In this document: positions 17,244 to 25,755 of the stretch, one piece after another
Numbering within the stretch: position 1 is the first letter of the stretch
Layout of the letters: every line of letters starts with the position of its first letter
Assembly: GCA_026986775.1 (NCBI GenBank)
Contig: JALSNX010000009.1
Coordinates: 1 to 54,449, forward strand
DNA: 54,449 nt
Reading direction: 5' to 3'
Source: Caldifarciminota bacterium
Lineage (GTDB): Bacteria > Hydrothermota > Hydrothermia > UBA1063 > CAJXJZ01
Notes under the pieces: model-generated
What the model was told of the DNA's origin: nothing
Databases searched by the model: none
Seen by the model: only the letters and a program-made list of their open reading frames with translations
Position numbers and translations under genes: made by a program

Positions 17244-17799
17244 CCAAAAATTGTGTAAACGAGGAAGGAGATAAAAAATAATGTAAAGAGAAGAAGAAGG
17301 AGTAGGCAGAAATGGGGAGTAAGAGGAGAGAAAAGAGCCCAGTAGAAGAGCATATAAGTGCGGTAGCGAATCATTACATAGAGAGGATGCAGGCAGGAGA
17401 GAACATCACGATAATAGGGATATTAGAGGAGTTATTGAATGCTTTGATGGTAGCGGAGAGAGATTTATATTTAAGGATGGCAACAGAGTAGAGGCGAATG
17501 GGTTTTACGAGCGAGATTTAAGGTTAACGATAGGGAAATTAGGGTTAAAAGTACCGTCAATGCAGTAGAAAGCATAAACTCAGGGCTTGAACTAATGAGA
17601 CTTGAACTCGGAGGTTATTTCCCATCAATAAAATCCCTTGAAGTAAACCTGTTTGTCCAGCTTTCCACTCTAAATGACAGATGGATGAGAAAAACTACCC
17701 CTGTTATCCATGCCAATCTGTACAGAATAATTCAACACATGAATATTAAATTTAACCATGACCTTGACTATACGAATGTTTGATTACACGATTTTTAGG
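17244..17799 (+). mobile_element. Internally deleted Mutator/IS256-type insertion sequence
   Basis: Imperfect terminal inverted repeats bound a decayed transposase. The left end, CCAAAAATTGTGTAAAC (17244-17260), matches the reverse complement of 17778-17799 (CCTAAAAATCGTGTAATC) at 14 of about 16 aligned positions with one gap. The transposase stop codon lies inside the right repeat, as is common for compact IS. I found no clear 8-9 bp target duplication, consistent with age or deletion at one edge. At about 556 bp, roughly 40 percent of a full element, it could only move if a full-length transposase is supplied elsewhere. Confidence 0.7.
17312..17783 (+). pseudogene. Mutator-type (IS256-like) transposase remnant
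   Basis: Three pieces of one transposase are visible. First, 17312-17491 encodes 59 N-terminal residues (ILEELLNALMVAERDLYLR) behind AGAAGGAG. Second, after a stop, the adjoining frame from 17488 gives VEANGFYERDLRLTIGKLGL and KVP, the conserved N-terminal NGYYERDLRT-like region of the family. Third, from 17559 a further frame gives NAVESINSGLELMRLELGGYF, SIKSLEVNLFVQL and the tail to the TGA at 17781, the conserved C-terminus. The DDE-containing middle, about 250 residues, is missing. The family call comes from both flanking conserved blocks. Confidence 0.75.
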
Positions 17800-17894
17800 G
17801 TAAGTTTCAGGATAACACCTGAGGTGCAATCATTATATTTTCTGAAAGTTTTGGTTTATAATAATTAAAACGTTACCACACAAGGAGGTGAGAA

Positions 17895-18449
17895 ATGGAA
17901 CACGTATTCAAAGACGTTGAAGACAGGATGCAGAAAGCAGTAAACGTTTTTAAAAATGAAATTTCAAAGCTACGCACAGGTCGTGCAAGTCCACAAATAC
18001 TTGATGGTATAAGGGTAGAGTATTACGGCCAGAAGGTTCCTTTAAAACAGGTAGCAACAATAAATGCTCCTGAACCAAATCTTCTTGTCGTTCAGGCGTG
18101 GGACAAAACAGTAGTACCTGAAATAGACAGAGAAATTAAAAAGTCTGGGCTCGGTCTCAATCCACGTGTGGAAGGTAACATAATAAAAATACCAATTCCT
18201 CCCATGTCAGAGGAACGCCGTCAGGAACTCATAAAGATAGTGAAAAAGTTTGCAGAGGACACAAGGGTTGCAATAAGGAATATAAGAAGAGATGGAATGG
18301 ATAAATTGAAGAAAATGGAAAAAGACAAAGAAATATCTGAAGACGAACGAAAGAAAGGCGAAGAGAAAATTCAGAAGCTTACCGATAAATACATTGAAGA
18401 GGTCGCCATACTGGTAAAGGATAAAGAAACGGAGATACTTGAAGAATGA
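17895..18449 (+). CDS. frr: Ribosome recycling factor
   Basis: Releases post-termination ribosomes together with EF-G. The 184 residues match the family's 185. The N-terminal helix contains KLRTGRASPQILDGI (about 26-40), the core KVPLKQVATI, and the C-terminal helix EEKIQKLTDKYIEEV. The ribosome site AAGGAGGTGAG precedes ATG 17895 and TATAAT (17857-17862) lies 32 nt upstream, giving a conventional leader. It starts the frr-uppS-cdsA unit. In many bacteria pyrH and tsf precede frr; here the insertion-sequence remnant ends about 95 bp upstream. Confidence 0.96.
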   Translation: MEHVFKDVEDRMQKAVNVFKNEISKLRTGRASPQILDGIRVEYYGQKVPLKQVATINAPEPNLLVVQAWDKTVVPEIDREIKKSGLGLNPRVEGNIIKIPIPPMSEERRQELIKIVKKFAEDTRVAIRNIRRDGMDKLKKMEKDKEISEDERKKGEEKIQKLTDKYIEEVAILVKDKETEILEE

Positions 18450-19132
18450 GCCGAATACCCCTGCACGTTGCCATTATAATGGACGGTAACGGCAGGTGGG
18501 CAAAAGAGAGGAATCTACCAAGATATATAGGACATAGAGTAGGGAGCGAATCTGTTAGAGATGTCATAGAGGTTTCAAGGGAGATTGGAATAAAGTACCT
18601 TACTTTATATACATTTTCAACTGAAAACTGGCAGAGACCAAAAGAAGAGGTTGAGTTTCTGATGAGGCTCTTTATGCGCCTGATAGACGAAGAAATACCG
18701 ATATTGAAAAATAAGGGCGTGAGATTTGATTTAACAGGCGATGAAGAACTTATCCCTGATTTTTTGAGAGAAAAAATTGAGTGGGCAAGAGAAGAAACAT
18801 CTAATTGCAAAGATCTACATCTTTATCTTGCTTTCTCTTACGGTGGGAGGCGTGAAATAATACATGGAATAAACAAACTTCTTAAAGAAAAAAAATCACA
18901 CATTACAGAGAAAGAGTTTAGAAACTATCTGTACAGACCCAGTATGCCAGACCCGGATATGCTCATAAGAACAGGTGGTGAAAAGAGAATCTCAAACTTC
19001 CTTTTGTGGCAGATTGCCTATGCTGAGCTGTTTTTTACACAAACACTGTGGCCTGATTTCAGGAGAGAAGAGTATTTAAAGATGATTGAAGAGTTCTCTC
19101 AAAGAGAGCGCAGATTCGGGAGAGTGTCTTGA
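18446..19132 (+). CDS. uppS: Undecaprenyl diphosphate synthase (cis-prenyltransferase)
   Basis: Makes the C55 lipid carrier for peptidoglycan and surface glycans by cis-condensation of isopentenyl diphosphate onto FPP. Landmarks are IIMDGNGRWAK with the catalytic Asp (D13), HRVGSESV, LTLYTFSTENW (about 52-62), and MLIRTGGEKRISNFLLWQ with YAELFFTQTLWPDF. The 228 residues are slightly short but complete. It overlaps frr (ATGA) and cdsA (TTGA), the conserved order of many bacterial genomes. It would supply the carrier for the glycosyltransferases in this window. Confidence 0.95.
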   Translation: MSRIPLHVAIIMDGNGRWAKERNLPRYIGHRVGSESVRDVIEVSREIGIKYLTLYTFSTENWQRPKEEVEFLMRLFMRLIDEEIPILKNKGVRFDLTGDEELIPDFLREKIEWAREETSNCKDLHLYLAFSYGGRREIIHGINKLLKEKKSHITEKEFRNYLYRPSMPDPDMLIRTGGEKRISNFLLWQIAYAELFFTQTLWPDFRREEYLKMIEEFSQRERRFGRVS

Positions 19133-19914
19133 AAGAGCTTGTAAGGCGCGTTGTTACAGGGGCTATACTCATTCCTGTGGTGTTTCTTATCTTCTACATA
19201 TCCGGGATACCACTTCTTGTTTTTGTTATACTCTTTCTTACGGGAGGAATGCTTGAATATCTGAACCTTTGTAGGATTCAAAATTATTTTTCTCTCATCC
19301 TACTTACTTTCACGATGGTAGCCTTTTACGTTTTAAATATAGAGAGCTTCTTTTACCTTATGGGTGTTTTGTTACTTCTTTATATTACCGTTTTTCTTGT
19401 AAGATGGCAAAAAGGTCATACCTTTGAAAAATTTGCAGGCGAGTTATTCGTCTTTGTGTATCTTTTAATTGGTGGGATTTTTGTAATCCTGATAAGAGAA
19501 AACCTCGGTTTTAAACACCTCGTGCTCTTTTTTGTGTCGGTGTGGGTATATGATACTGGAGCATATATTTTTGGAAAGGCTCTGGGTAAGCATAAACTTG
19601 CTCGCAGAATAAGTCCTAAAAAGACCGTAGAAGGAGTTATTTTTGGATTCTTCACCCTCTTTGCAGGTATGATACTCTATTCATACCTCATAGACAACGA
19701 TTTCGGTTTTACCATCAAAACAATGCTTTATTTTTCCCTTCTGGTCTCATATACATCCACTGTTGGTGACCTGATTGAGTCAGTATGGAAGAGAGAGCAA
19801 GGTAAAAAAGATTCTTCAAATCTGTTTCCCGGGCATGGGGGTATACTTGACAGAGTGGACAGCCTCATACTAACGGCACCCTTCTATTATCTCTTTTTTA
19901 AACTCCTTTCTTGA
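19129..19914 (+). CDS. cdsA: Phosphatidate cytidylyltransferase
   Basis: Makes CDP-diacylglycerol for phospholipid synthesis. A polytopic membrane protein of 261 residues with about seven or eight hydrophobic helices and the C-terminal family signature KREQGKKDSSNLFPGHGGIL followed by DRVDS. The start is TTG 19129 overlapping the uppS stop (TTGA). Its last 45 nt overlap the 3' end of the oppositely oriented endonuclease V-like gene. Confidence 0.94.
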   Translation: MKELVRRVVTGAILIPVVFLIFYISGIPLLVFVILFLTGGMLEYLNLCRIQNYFSLILLTFTMVAFYVLNIESFFYLMGVLLLLYITVFLVRWQKGHTFEKFAGELFVFVYLLIGGIFVILIRENLGFKHLVLFFVSVWVYDTGAYIFGKALGKHKLARRISPKKTVEGVIFGFFTLFAGMILYSYLIDNDFGFTIKTMLYFSLLVSYTSTVGDLIESVWKREQGKKDSSNLFPGHGGILDRVDSLILTAPFYYLFFKLLS

Positions 19915-20553
19915 GTAAATGTCGGCAATTCTTAAAGGTTCTGGAAATCTTGCATGAAAAGGTAATTTTATTGTAATTTCTAATGCATTTTTCGGAGATA
20001 TAAGATGCCCCGGTGTAATAAATATGGGTCTTACGTAATCCTGTGACCTTAATACATAACCTATAACTCTCCTCTCTCTGTCCATAATCCGGGTGTAATT
20101 ACCTTTTTTAAGGCCGGGCATTTTGTATGCACCGCAAGGTATTCTGTCTGTTATACCAAAGGATGGCTTTTTAAAGTAGAGTCCCGCATGGGATGCAAGT
20201 CCTATTCCAGCAGGATGTGCAATGCCGGATGCATTTAAAAGCAAAAGATCAAACTCTATTGAGAATGTCCTGATTATTGAAACAACAGGAGGAAGTTCCC
20301 GTATAAAAAACATTCCAGATATATAGGGTAATTCTGCCAAAACCCTTAAGAGATAAATTCTAACGGGACATGCCTTTTCCGTATTCCAGATTACAGCACT
20401 TACATAGGCATCTTCCTCTCTATAACTTACATCAACAGCGAGTAATAATCGTACTGGATTCTCAGGACCTGCAAGAACTATTCTCCTTGCAAGCCGTCTT
20501 TGAAGGTCTCTATATAGCCTCCTGCTTGTTTCGTCTGGCCATCTCTTCTTCAT
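19870..20553 (-). CDS. Endonuclease V-like protein with altered active site
   Basis: Related to endonuclease V, which nicks next to deoxyinosine in DNA or inosine in RNA. Matching blocks are LAVDVSY (D41), YISGMFFIRELPP (E86), LLLNASGIAHPAGIGLASH and PEPLRIADIYS (D211). In the third block, where active enzymes have D-G-x-G (VDGHGIAHPR-like), this protein has N107-A-S-G, so a metal-binding Asp is replaced by Asn. The IGVAK-like block reads FGITD, replacing a conserved Lys. The remaining acidic residues are kept. It may bind but not cleave, or use altered chemistry. The start ATG 20553 overlaps hisS by 44 nt; no better internal start exists. It is the last gene of the C25 peptidase-hisS unit. 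Confidence 0.75.
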   Translation of the reverse strand: MKKRWPDETSRRLYRDLQRRLARRIVLAGPENPVRLLLAVDVSYREEDAYVSAVIWNTEKACPVRIYLLRVLAELPYISGMFFIRELPPVVSIIRTFSIEFDLLLLNASGIAHPAGIGLASHAGLYFKKPSFGITDRIPCGAYKMPGLKKGNYTRIMDRERRVIGYVLRSQDYVRPIFITPGHLISPKNALEITIKLPFHARFPEPLRIADIYSRKEFKKEIIEGCR

Positions 20554-21790
20554 AGATGCGTACGAGTTCTTCTTCTGGCACTAAGACTTCCTTGCCTGTT
20601 TCAAGGTCTCTTACCCTGACCTTCTGCACCTTGATTTCGTCTTCTCCAACAATAACTGCCTTTACAGCATTTAACCTGTCTGCAATTTTCATCTGTGCCT
20701 TCAGGCTTTTAGGTTCGTAAGTCATGTCAGATGGTATTTTCCACTCTCTTATCTTCTTGAGAAGGCCAATGGCGTAACCCTTTGAGAACTCGTTAACAGT
20801 GGCAACAAAATAAAATGGACCAGAAATCCTTGGTATCTGATAAAAGTAGTTGATTATCCTCTCAAGTCCAAATGCCCAGCCCACTGCTGGAGTGGCAGGA
20901 CCACCAAGGTCTTCAACGAGAGAATCATATCTTCCACCACCCAGAATAGTATCCTCAACTCCAATTTTCTCGGATACTATTTCAAAGGCGGTGTGGTTAT
21001 AATAGTCAAGACCCCTGACAAGTCTCGGCTCCTCTCTGTATTTTACACCCCATTTGTCAAGGTACGTCTTTATCTCCTCAAAGTATTTTAAGGATTCAGA
21101 CGACAGGAACTCCTTTAGCTTTGGTGCATCCTTTAATTTGGGACCATCTATTTTACAATCAAGAATCCTCAGGGGATTCCTGCTCTTTCTTCTTTTACAG
21201 TCATTACACAACTCAAGAGATCCATCCTGTTCCTTTTCGTTGAGATAATCCAGAAGAGCTGATTTGTAAGCCTGTCTTTCCTCTATGGAGCCTATTGAGT
21301 TTATAAGAACCACAAGCTTTTCAGCACCCAACTCTTTTAGTATGCTGTATCCCATTTCAATAACCTCTGCATCAATCAGCGGGTCTTTTATTCCTATTGC
21401 CTCAACCCCAACCTGCCAGAACTCTCTAAAACGCCCCTTCTGGGGTCTTTCTGCTCTGAACATGTTCATTATATAGGCCAGTTTTGCGGGTGGCATAATG
21501 CTATTTTCTAAAAACGCACGTATAACTGGAGCTGTGCCTTCCGGTCTCAGCGTATAGCTCCTTCCCTTTCTGTCCTGAAACGTATACATCTCTTTTTCCA
21601 CAATGTCCGTTGAGTCTCCAATGGAACGAATAAAGAGTTCTGTATGCTCAAACGTTGGGGTATTTATGAACTTGTATCCGTACGCTCGTATGGATTTTTT
21701 GATTTTTTCTATCAGCCTTTCCCGAAGCTCAAACTCTTCAGGTATTATATCTCTTGTACCCTTTGGTCTTTTGTATTTCAGCGTATTCAT
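20510..21790 (-). CDS. hisS: Histidyl-tRNA synthetase
   Basis: A class II synthetase of 426 residues. N-terminal KRPKGTRDIIP, motif 2 region MFRAERPQKGRFREFWQ preceded by YTLRPEGTAPVIRAF, histidine-binding LVRGLDYYNHTAFEI, motif 3 AVGWAFGLERI, and an anticodon-binding domain from about 325. A CxxC pair with a third Cys (ELCNDCKRRK, RILDCK) sits in the insertion domain. ATG 21790 overlaps the stop of the large C25 peptidase gene (ATGA), an odd coupling of a housekeeping enzyme to a secreted protease. Confidence 0.95.
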   Translation of the reverse strand: MNTLKYKRPKGTRDIIPEEFELRERLIEKIKKSIRAYGYKFINTPTFEHTELFIRSIGDSTDIVEKEMYTFQDRKGRSYTLRPEGTAPVIRAFLENSIMPPAKLAYIMNMFRAERPQKGRFREFWQVGVEAIGIKDPLIDAEVIEMGYSILKELGAEKLVVLINSIGSIEERQAYKSALLDYLNEKEQDGSLELCNDCKRRKSRNPLRILDCKIDGPKLKDAPKLKEFLSSESLKYFEEIKTYLDKWGVKYREEPRLVRGLDYYNHTAFEIVSEKIGVEDTILGGGRYDSLVEDLGGPATPAVGWAFGLERIINYFYQIPRISGPFYFVATVNEFSKGYAIGLLKKIREWKIPSDMTYEPKSLKAQMKIADRLNAVKAVIVGEDEIKVQKVRVRDLETGKEVLVPEEELVRIYEEEMARRNKQEAI

Positions 21791-24700
21791 CTTTCTACCA
21801 CCACCTTTTTTACGATTTTTTCATTATTTTGACTTACGATAACAAAATAAAGTCCGGGCATTATTTCTCCCAAATCAATATTTGCCCGCCCCTTTTTGCT
21901 TTTAAGTTTTCTTGAAAGTAATTTTCTTCCATTAACATCAAAAACAAATATAGATGGAGCCTTTTTGAGTTTGTATTCAAATGAGAGGCTTCTGGTATTT
22001 ATAATTGAAGGCATGGCGACGTAGAAACCATAATGTGGATTTTCTTCCTTACTGGAGTATGATACTGAATTCACACTTATGTCGTCTATATAAAACCCTT
22101 CTGCTGTGTCGCTATCATCTGTTATAAGAACAAACATTATGCGTGTAGAATCACCATAACCAAGCCCTTCAAGTAAATAACGGTATTCTGACCATCCTAC
22201 GATAAAACTCTTATCCATAAGTGCACCGCCTGAACCGAGATAATCAAGCTCTCTCCAGGCATTATTTACGTTATAATAAATATGAACACCGTCGGTGCCA
22301 TAGGTTGCTGCATCATACCACATATAGAAGGAAAGTACTGGACTGTAACCTGTTTTTATCCACGGCGTCATCAATGTGTCGTGGGCATTATTTGCATAGT
22401 GGCCGGAAATTCCCGACCATACGGAGTAATTCCCTGAATGTGAGCGTGTAGTGGTTCTCTGCCAGTTCCCCGTAAAATAAAAACCATCCATAGATGTTTC
22501 AAAATCAAACAGGTATTTCCCGGGATTTAGTCCATAAGAAATGCTGACAGTATCATCTAAAAAAGCGTTGTTTTTTATTCGGTATTCAATATTGACGATT
22601 GAGTCAGACACATAGCCGCTAAAACCAATAACAACAGAGTCGTGTGCATGAATTGTGCCTGTCATTATGGAATCCTGGTACGGGGTTATTCCCGATGCAG
22701 ACTGAATATAGACTACCACGTTGAAAAGGTCATAAGAGAAAGCATTGTAAATTACAAGTTCAAAGGTATCTACGCCTTCTGTCACAAGATTTACTGGTGA
22801 GCGAGGCCTCAAAAGGACATGTGGCTTTTTGATATATCTTATGAAAGTTCTGGAACCCCAAGAATTTTCAACAGTGAAAGAGATTTTGTCAGAATCAGCG
22901 AGATTTGACGGAATACTGAAGCCGACTGTAATGGAGAATGTAGAATCAGGCAGAACAGTATCTTCAATAACAACTGAATCCTGTGCAAATGTTATGTTAT
23001 TTCCCGTAAGCTTTACATAGAAGTCGCTTATGGAACTACCTGTCAAATTTCGGAAATTGATTTTCAATGTCCCCGTCTCGTCAGGATAGAAATACGATGC
23101 AGAATCGTTATTTAAAATCTCAAAGTTTTCAGCCAGGACTGTGCCAGAGTTGTAAACCCATCTTATAAGTGTCCTGTGGTTTCTTGCATAGATTAAAAGC
23201 AACATTGAATCAGGAATATTTTCTGGAACGGTTATACTCGCAGCACCAGAGAATCCAGTTTGTGCTACAACATAAACGGAATCACCATAGGAAAGAGAGA
23301 CCCTTGCACCGCTCAAAACCCTTCCAGTGGTGTCATATACTGAAAAAGACACCGTACCCCCAGGATGCAAATATAGCGGAAAATTGCTCAAAACATCGCC
23401 TTCGTATCGGGTATGAATTTCCATTTCAGGGTCCCCAAAAAGGTTCAACTGATACTGATGCCATCTATATACATTTTTCCAGTGAGATAGGGGAATATAG
23501 TCTGCTTTATCTTCGGCAAGGGTCATGCCAACATGGAATACAGAATCAATAAAAATCTTGCGGTAAAAATTATGGTCAAACTTATCAGAGTAACCGTAGA
23601 GGGGATTGCCCGGAGACCCCCATCCGTATCTTGAATTTGCTATCATTGCCACAGGACCATCAGGATTCAACACAAAATGTTCTGAGATGGCATCTTCCCT
23701 GTCAAATGCACCAACCCAGCATCCTATGGAATAGAGCACTCCAGAGAAGGCCATTTTCAGGGTATCGGCATCTTCATTTGAGAGGTGTTCCCATGACGGA
23801 CTACCGTTTAACCACATACCCGTCCACCACCCGTGTCCATCGTGATTCAGAATTCCCTGTCCTTCTTTAAGTGCTGATGTAACAGATTCATAGGTTTCAT
23901 TGCCAAGTGCCTCATAGAGTTTTGTGATCTCGTAGTATTCTGGCATAAAAGTGGTATCTATATAGTCCTTACTTTCACCTGAATTGGTATAAGGGTATGG
24001 ATCGTCATTCCACAGTATCATTGCAAAGAACAGGGCATTATCTGCTCTTTGAGTTGGATGCTGCTCGTAGTTTATGAGTTTTCTTGAGAAATTCCTTGCC
24101 TCTTCTATATTATCCACCGGAACCCTTCCCACATAGACATCCGGATATAACTCAACCGAATCCTCAACCTCACCATAGATGCCATCACCGTCAAAGTCCC
24201 ATGTGCCATCAAGGTCAGAGTAGTAAAGATCAGCCCTTATGCTGTCTTCGTCATCCCTGTAACCAGCATTACACGTCATTGCATAGGCAATTCTTGCTGG
24301 AACCTTATCCACATCCCCACCAAGCAAAACGTACATGAGTCCTGAATCAGCATAATACTCTTTAAGAGCATTTCTAAGTTTTTCAGCACTATCTAAACCA
24401 GTATAAGTTGTGTCAATCTCTTCCATTGAAAGTAGTTTAACTCTGTAGCCCTTCTGCTTTTTCCAGAGAGCAAGTGAATCAAATCCGTGAATAATACTGT
24501 CTGTTGACACTATTAAGTAAAGAGGCTCATCATAAGCCTTTCTGGATGTAACTGTACCAGAGTGAAGCTCAAACTCTATATTACAGGAGTCAAGTTTCAA
24601 AAGGATTCTTTCTTTTTTATCATACTTAAAAGGAAAGATAATTACATTTGCAATGTAAATTCCATTTTCCTTTCTCACATCAGCAAGGTATGCAGGATAT

Positions 24701-25041
24701 TCAATATGTATTCCTTCTCCTGTGTATTTATAGGCAGTTTTTTTCACTGAAAAGGGCACAGGGGATGGTGTCATCTGAATATCAACGTTTTTTACAACTT
24801 GAGAATATGTATAATTCAGCACCTTCATTTTTACGGGTTGTTCCTTCAGATAAAAACGCTTTATAACAACAGGTATGTCGTAAAATTGAGGCACTCTAAT
24901 GGCATTAATGGTCGGTGAAGTCTGGACGTGTACTTTCTGCCCATCTTTTCTTATCAGATAATCACTATCTGAAAATCTGATAAGAAAAGTTTGTGATGCG
25001 AACTGAAGCAGTAAAGTTATAAAAACAGAGACATAATTCAT
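21787..25041 (-). CDS. Secreted gingipain-like C25 cysteine peptidase with Por secretion tail
   Basis: A large exported peptidase, 1084 residues from ATG 25041. A signal peptide (MNYVSVFITLLLQFASQ) is followed by a propeptide-like region, then the C25 caspase-like domain starting near EPLYLIVSTDSI. The catalytic His is in NHDGHGWW (H403 in this numbering) and the nucleophile is in YSIGCWVGAFD (C441). Several beta-sandwich domains follow, including a carbohydrate-binding-like domain around WQRTTTRSHSGNYS. The last 80 residues form a type IX sorting tail (IFVFDVNGRKLLSRKL, MPGLYFVIVSQNNEKIVKK). The in-frame TTG at 25077 cannot be the start: it is the -35 box of a perfect promoter. Probable role: extracellular protein degradation or processing of other secreted proteins. 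Confidence 0.9.
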   Translation of the reverse strand: MNYVSVFITLLLQFASQTFLIRFSDSDYLIRKDGQKVHVQTSPTINAIRVPQFYDIPVVIKRFYLKEQPVKMKVLNYTYSQVVKNVDIQMTPSPVPFSVKKTAYKYTGEGIHIEYPAYLADVRKENGIYIANVIIFPFKYDKKERILLKLDSCNIEFELHSGTVTSRKAYDEPLYLIVSTDSIIHGFDSLALWKKQKGYRVKLLSMEEIDTTYTGLDSAEKLRNALKEYYADSGLMYVLLGGDVDKVPARIAYAMTCNAGYRDDEDSIRADLYYSDLDGTWDFDGDGIYGEVEDSVELYPDVYVGRVPVDNIEEARNFSRKLINYEQHPTQRADNALFFAMILWNDDPYPYTNSGESKDYIDTTFMPEYYEITKLYEALGNETYESVTSALKEGQGILNHDGHGWWTGMWLNGSPSWEHLSNEDADTLKMAFSGVLYSIGCWVGAFDREDAISEHFVLNPDGPVAMIANSRYGWGSPGNPLYGYSDKFDHNFYRKIFIDSVFHVGMTLAEDKADYIPLSHWKNVYRWHQYQLNLFGDPEMEIHTRYEGDVLSNFPLYLHPGGTVSFSVYDTTGRVLSGARVSLSYGDSVYVVAQTGFSGAASITVPENIPDSMLLLIYARNHRTLIRWVYNSGTVLAENFEILNNDSASYFYPDETGTLKINFRNLTGSSISDFYVKLTGNNITFAQDSVVIEDTVLPDSTFSITVGFSIPSNLADSDKISFTVENSWGSRTFIRYIKKPHVLLRPRSPVNLVTEGVDTFELVIYNAFSYDLFNVVVYIQSASGITPYQDSIMTGTIHAHDSVVIGFSGYVSDSIVNIEYRIKNNAFLDDTVSISYGLNPGKYLFDFETSMDGFYFTGNWQRTTTRSHSGNYSVWSGISGHYANNAHDTLMTPWIKTGYSPVLSFYMWYDAATYGTDGVHIYYNVNNAWRELDYLGSGGALMDKSFIVGWSEYRYLLEGLGYGDSTRIMFVLITDDSDTAEGFYIDDISVNSVSYSSKEENPHYGFYVAMPSIINTRSLSFEYKLKKAPSIFVFDVNGRKLLSRKLKSKKGRANIDLGEIMPGLYFVIVSQNNEKIVKKVVVER

Positions 25042-25048
25042 GATAATA

Positions 25049-25077
25049 ATTATAAGGCTCTGATCATAAAATTTCAA
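25049..25077 (-). promoter_or_regulatory. Promoter of the C25 peptidase-hisS-endonuclease V unit, predicted leaderless
   Basis: On the minus strand, TTGAAA (25077-25072), 17-nt spacer, TATAAT (25054-25049), then seven bases to ATG 25041. It is a near-consensus housekeeping promoter with no room for a ribosome site. Confidence 0.8.
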
Positions 25078-25120
25078 ATTTTACAACTTAAATTATTGCG
25101 GCGCAATTTGTTGCGTGTTT

Positions 25121-25149
25121 TTGATTAAATGGTGTTTGGGAGTTATAAT
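25121..25149 (+). promoter_or_regulatory. Promoter of pncA
   Basis: TTGATT (25121-25126), 17-nt spacer, TATAAT (25144-25149). It lies downstream of the in-frame ATG at 25129, so it excludes that start and supports GTG 25174. Confidence 0.75.
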
Positions 25150-25173
25150 TTTTATAAACGGAGGTTGTATGCG

Positions 25174-25755
25174 GTGAAGGTACGAATAACGAAAGATTAT
25201 GCCTTAATAATAGTGGATGTACAGTATGATTCCATGCCAGGTGGGGCTCTACCGGTTCCAGATGGCGACAGGGTGGTCCCTGTTTTAAATAAATACATCA
25301 AAATATTCACAGAAAAAGGAGCACAGATTGTGGCCTCAAGGGACTGGCATCCAGAAAATCATTCTTCTTTTAAAGAGTATGGAGGTATATGGCCTTCCCA
25401 CTGTGTTCAAAACACACACGGTGCTATGTTTCACAGTGACCTTCAATTGCCTGAAAATACCTATATTGTTTCCAAGGCCACACATCCTGATAAAGATGCT
25501 TATTCAGCATTTTCTGGTACTGATCTTGCTGCTTACCTTAAAGAGAAAAACATTAAGAGGGTTTTTATTGGGGGGCTGGCAACAGATTATTGTGTTAAAG
25601 CCACTGTTCTGGATGCTATAAAAGAAGGATTCTGTACATTTTTCCTTGAAGATGCCTCAAAGGGAGTTGATGTTAACAAAGGGGATGTTGATAGAGCAAT
25701 AGATGAAATGCTGGAGCATGGTGGTATAAAACTCACTATTAGCGATATTATATAA
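25174..25755 (+). CDS. pncA: Nicotinamidase (isochorismatase-like hydrolase)
   Basis: Deamidates nicotinamide to nicotinate for NAD salvage. Start GTG 25174, with CGGAGG about 9 nt upstream, gives 193 residues. The triad is D15 (IIVDVQYD), K101 (IVSKATHPDKDAYSAF) and C140 (GGLATDYCVKATV); the metal site is D57, H59 and H63 (SRDWHPENHSSF). These are the residues of true nicotinamidases rather than isochorismatases. It is a single-gene unit. Its stop overlaps the stop of pcm on the other strand by 8 nt. Confidence 0.92.
   Translation: MKVRITKDYALIIVDVQYDSMPGGALPVPDGDRVVPVLNKYIKIFTEKGAQIVASRDWHPENHSSFKEYGGIWPSHCVQNTHGAMFHSDLQLPENTYIVSKATHPDKDAYSAFSGTDLAAYLKEKNIKRVFIGGLATDYCVKATVLDAIKEGFCTFFLEDASKGVDVNKGDVDRAIDEMLEHGGIKLTISDII

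Noticed and set aside
17234-17810. Target-site duplication flanking the IS remnant
   Set aside because: Bases outside the two inverted repeats (ending TAGTATAT on the left, starting GTAAGTTT on the right) do not match.
22221-24338. Several Cys/His/Arg-rich open frames opposite the C25 peptidase
   Set aside because: They are shadows on the opposite strand of a gene with strong coding character, without ribosome sites or recognisable domains.
25075-25131. In-frame TTG 25077 (minus strand) as start of the C25 peptidase and ATG 25129 (plus strand) as start of pncA
   Set aside because: The TTG at 25077 is the -35 box of a near-consensus promoter (TTGAAA-17-TATAAT), and ATG 25129 lies between the -35 and -10 of the pncA promoter. 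Both codons precede the predicted transcription starts.
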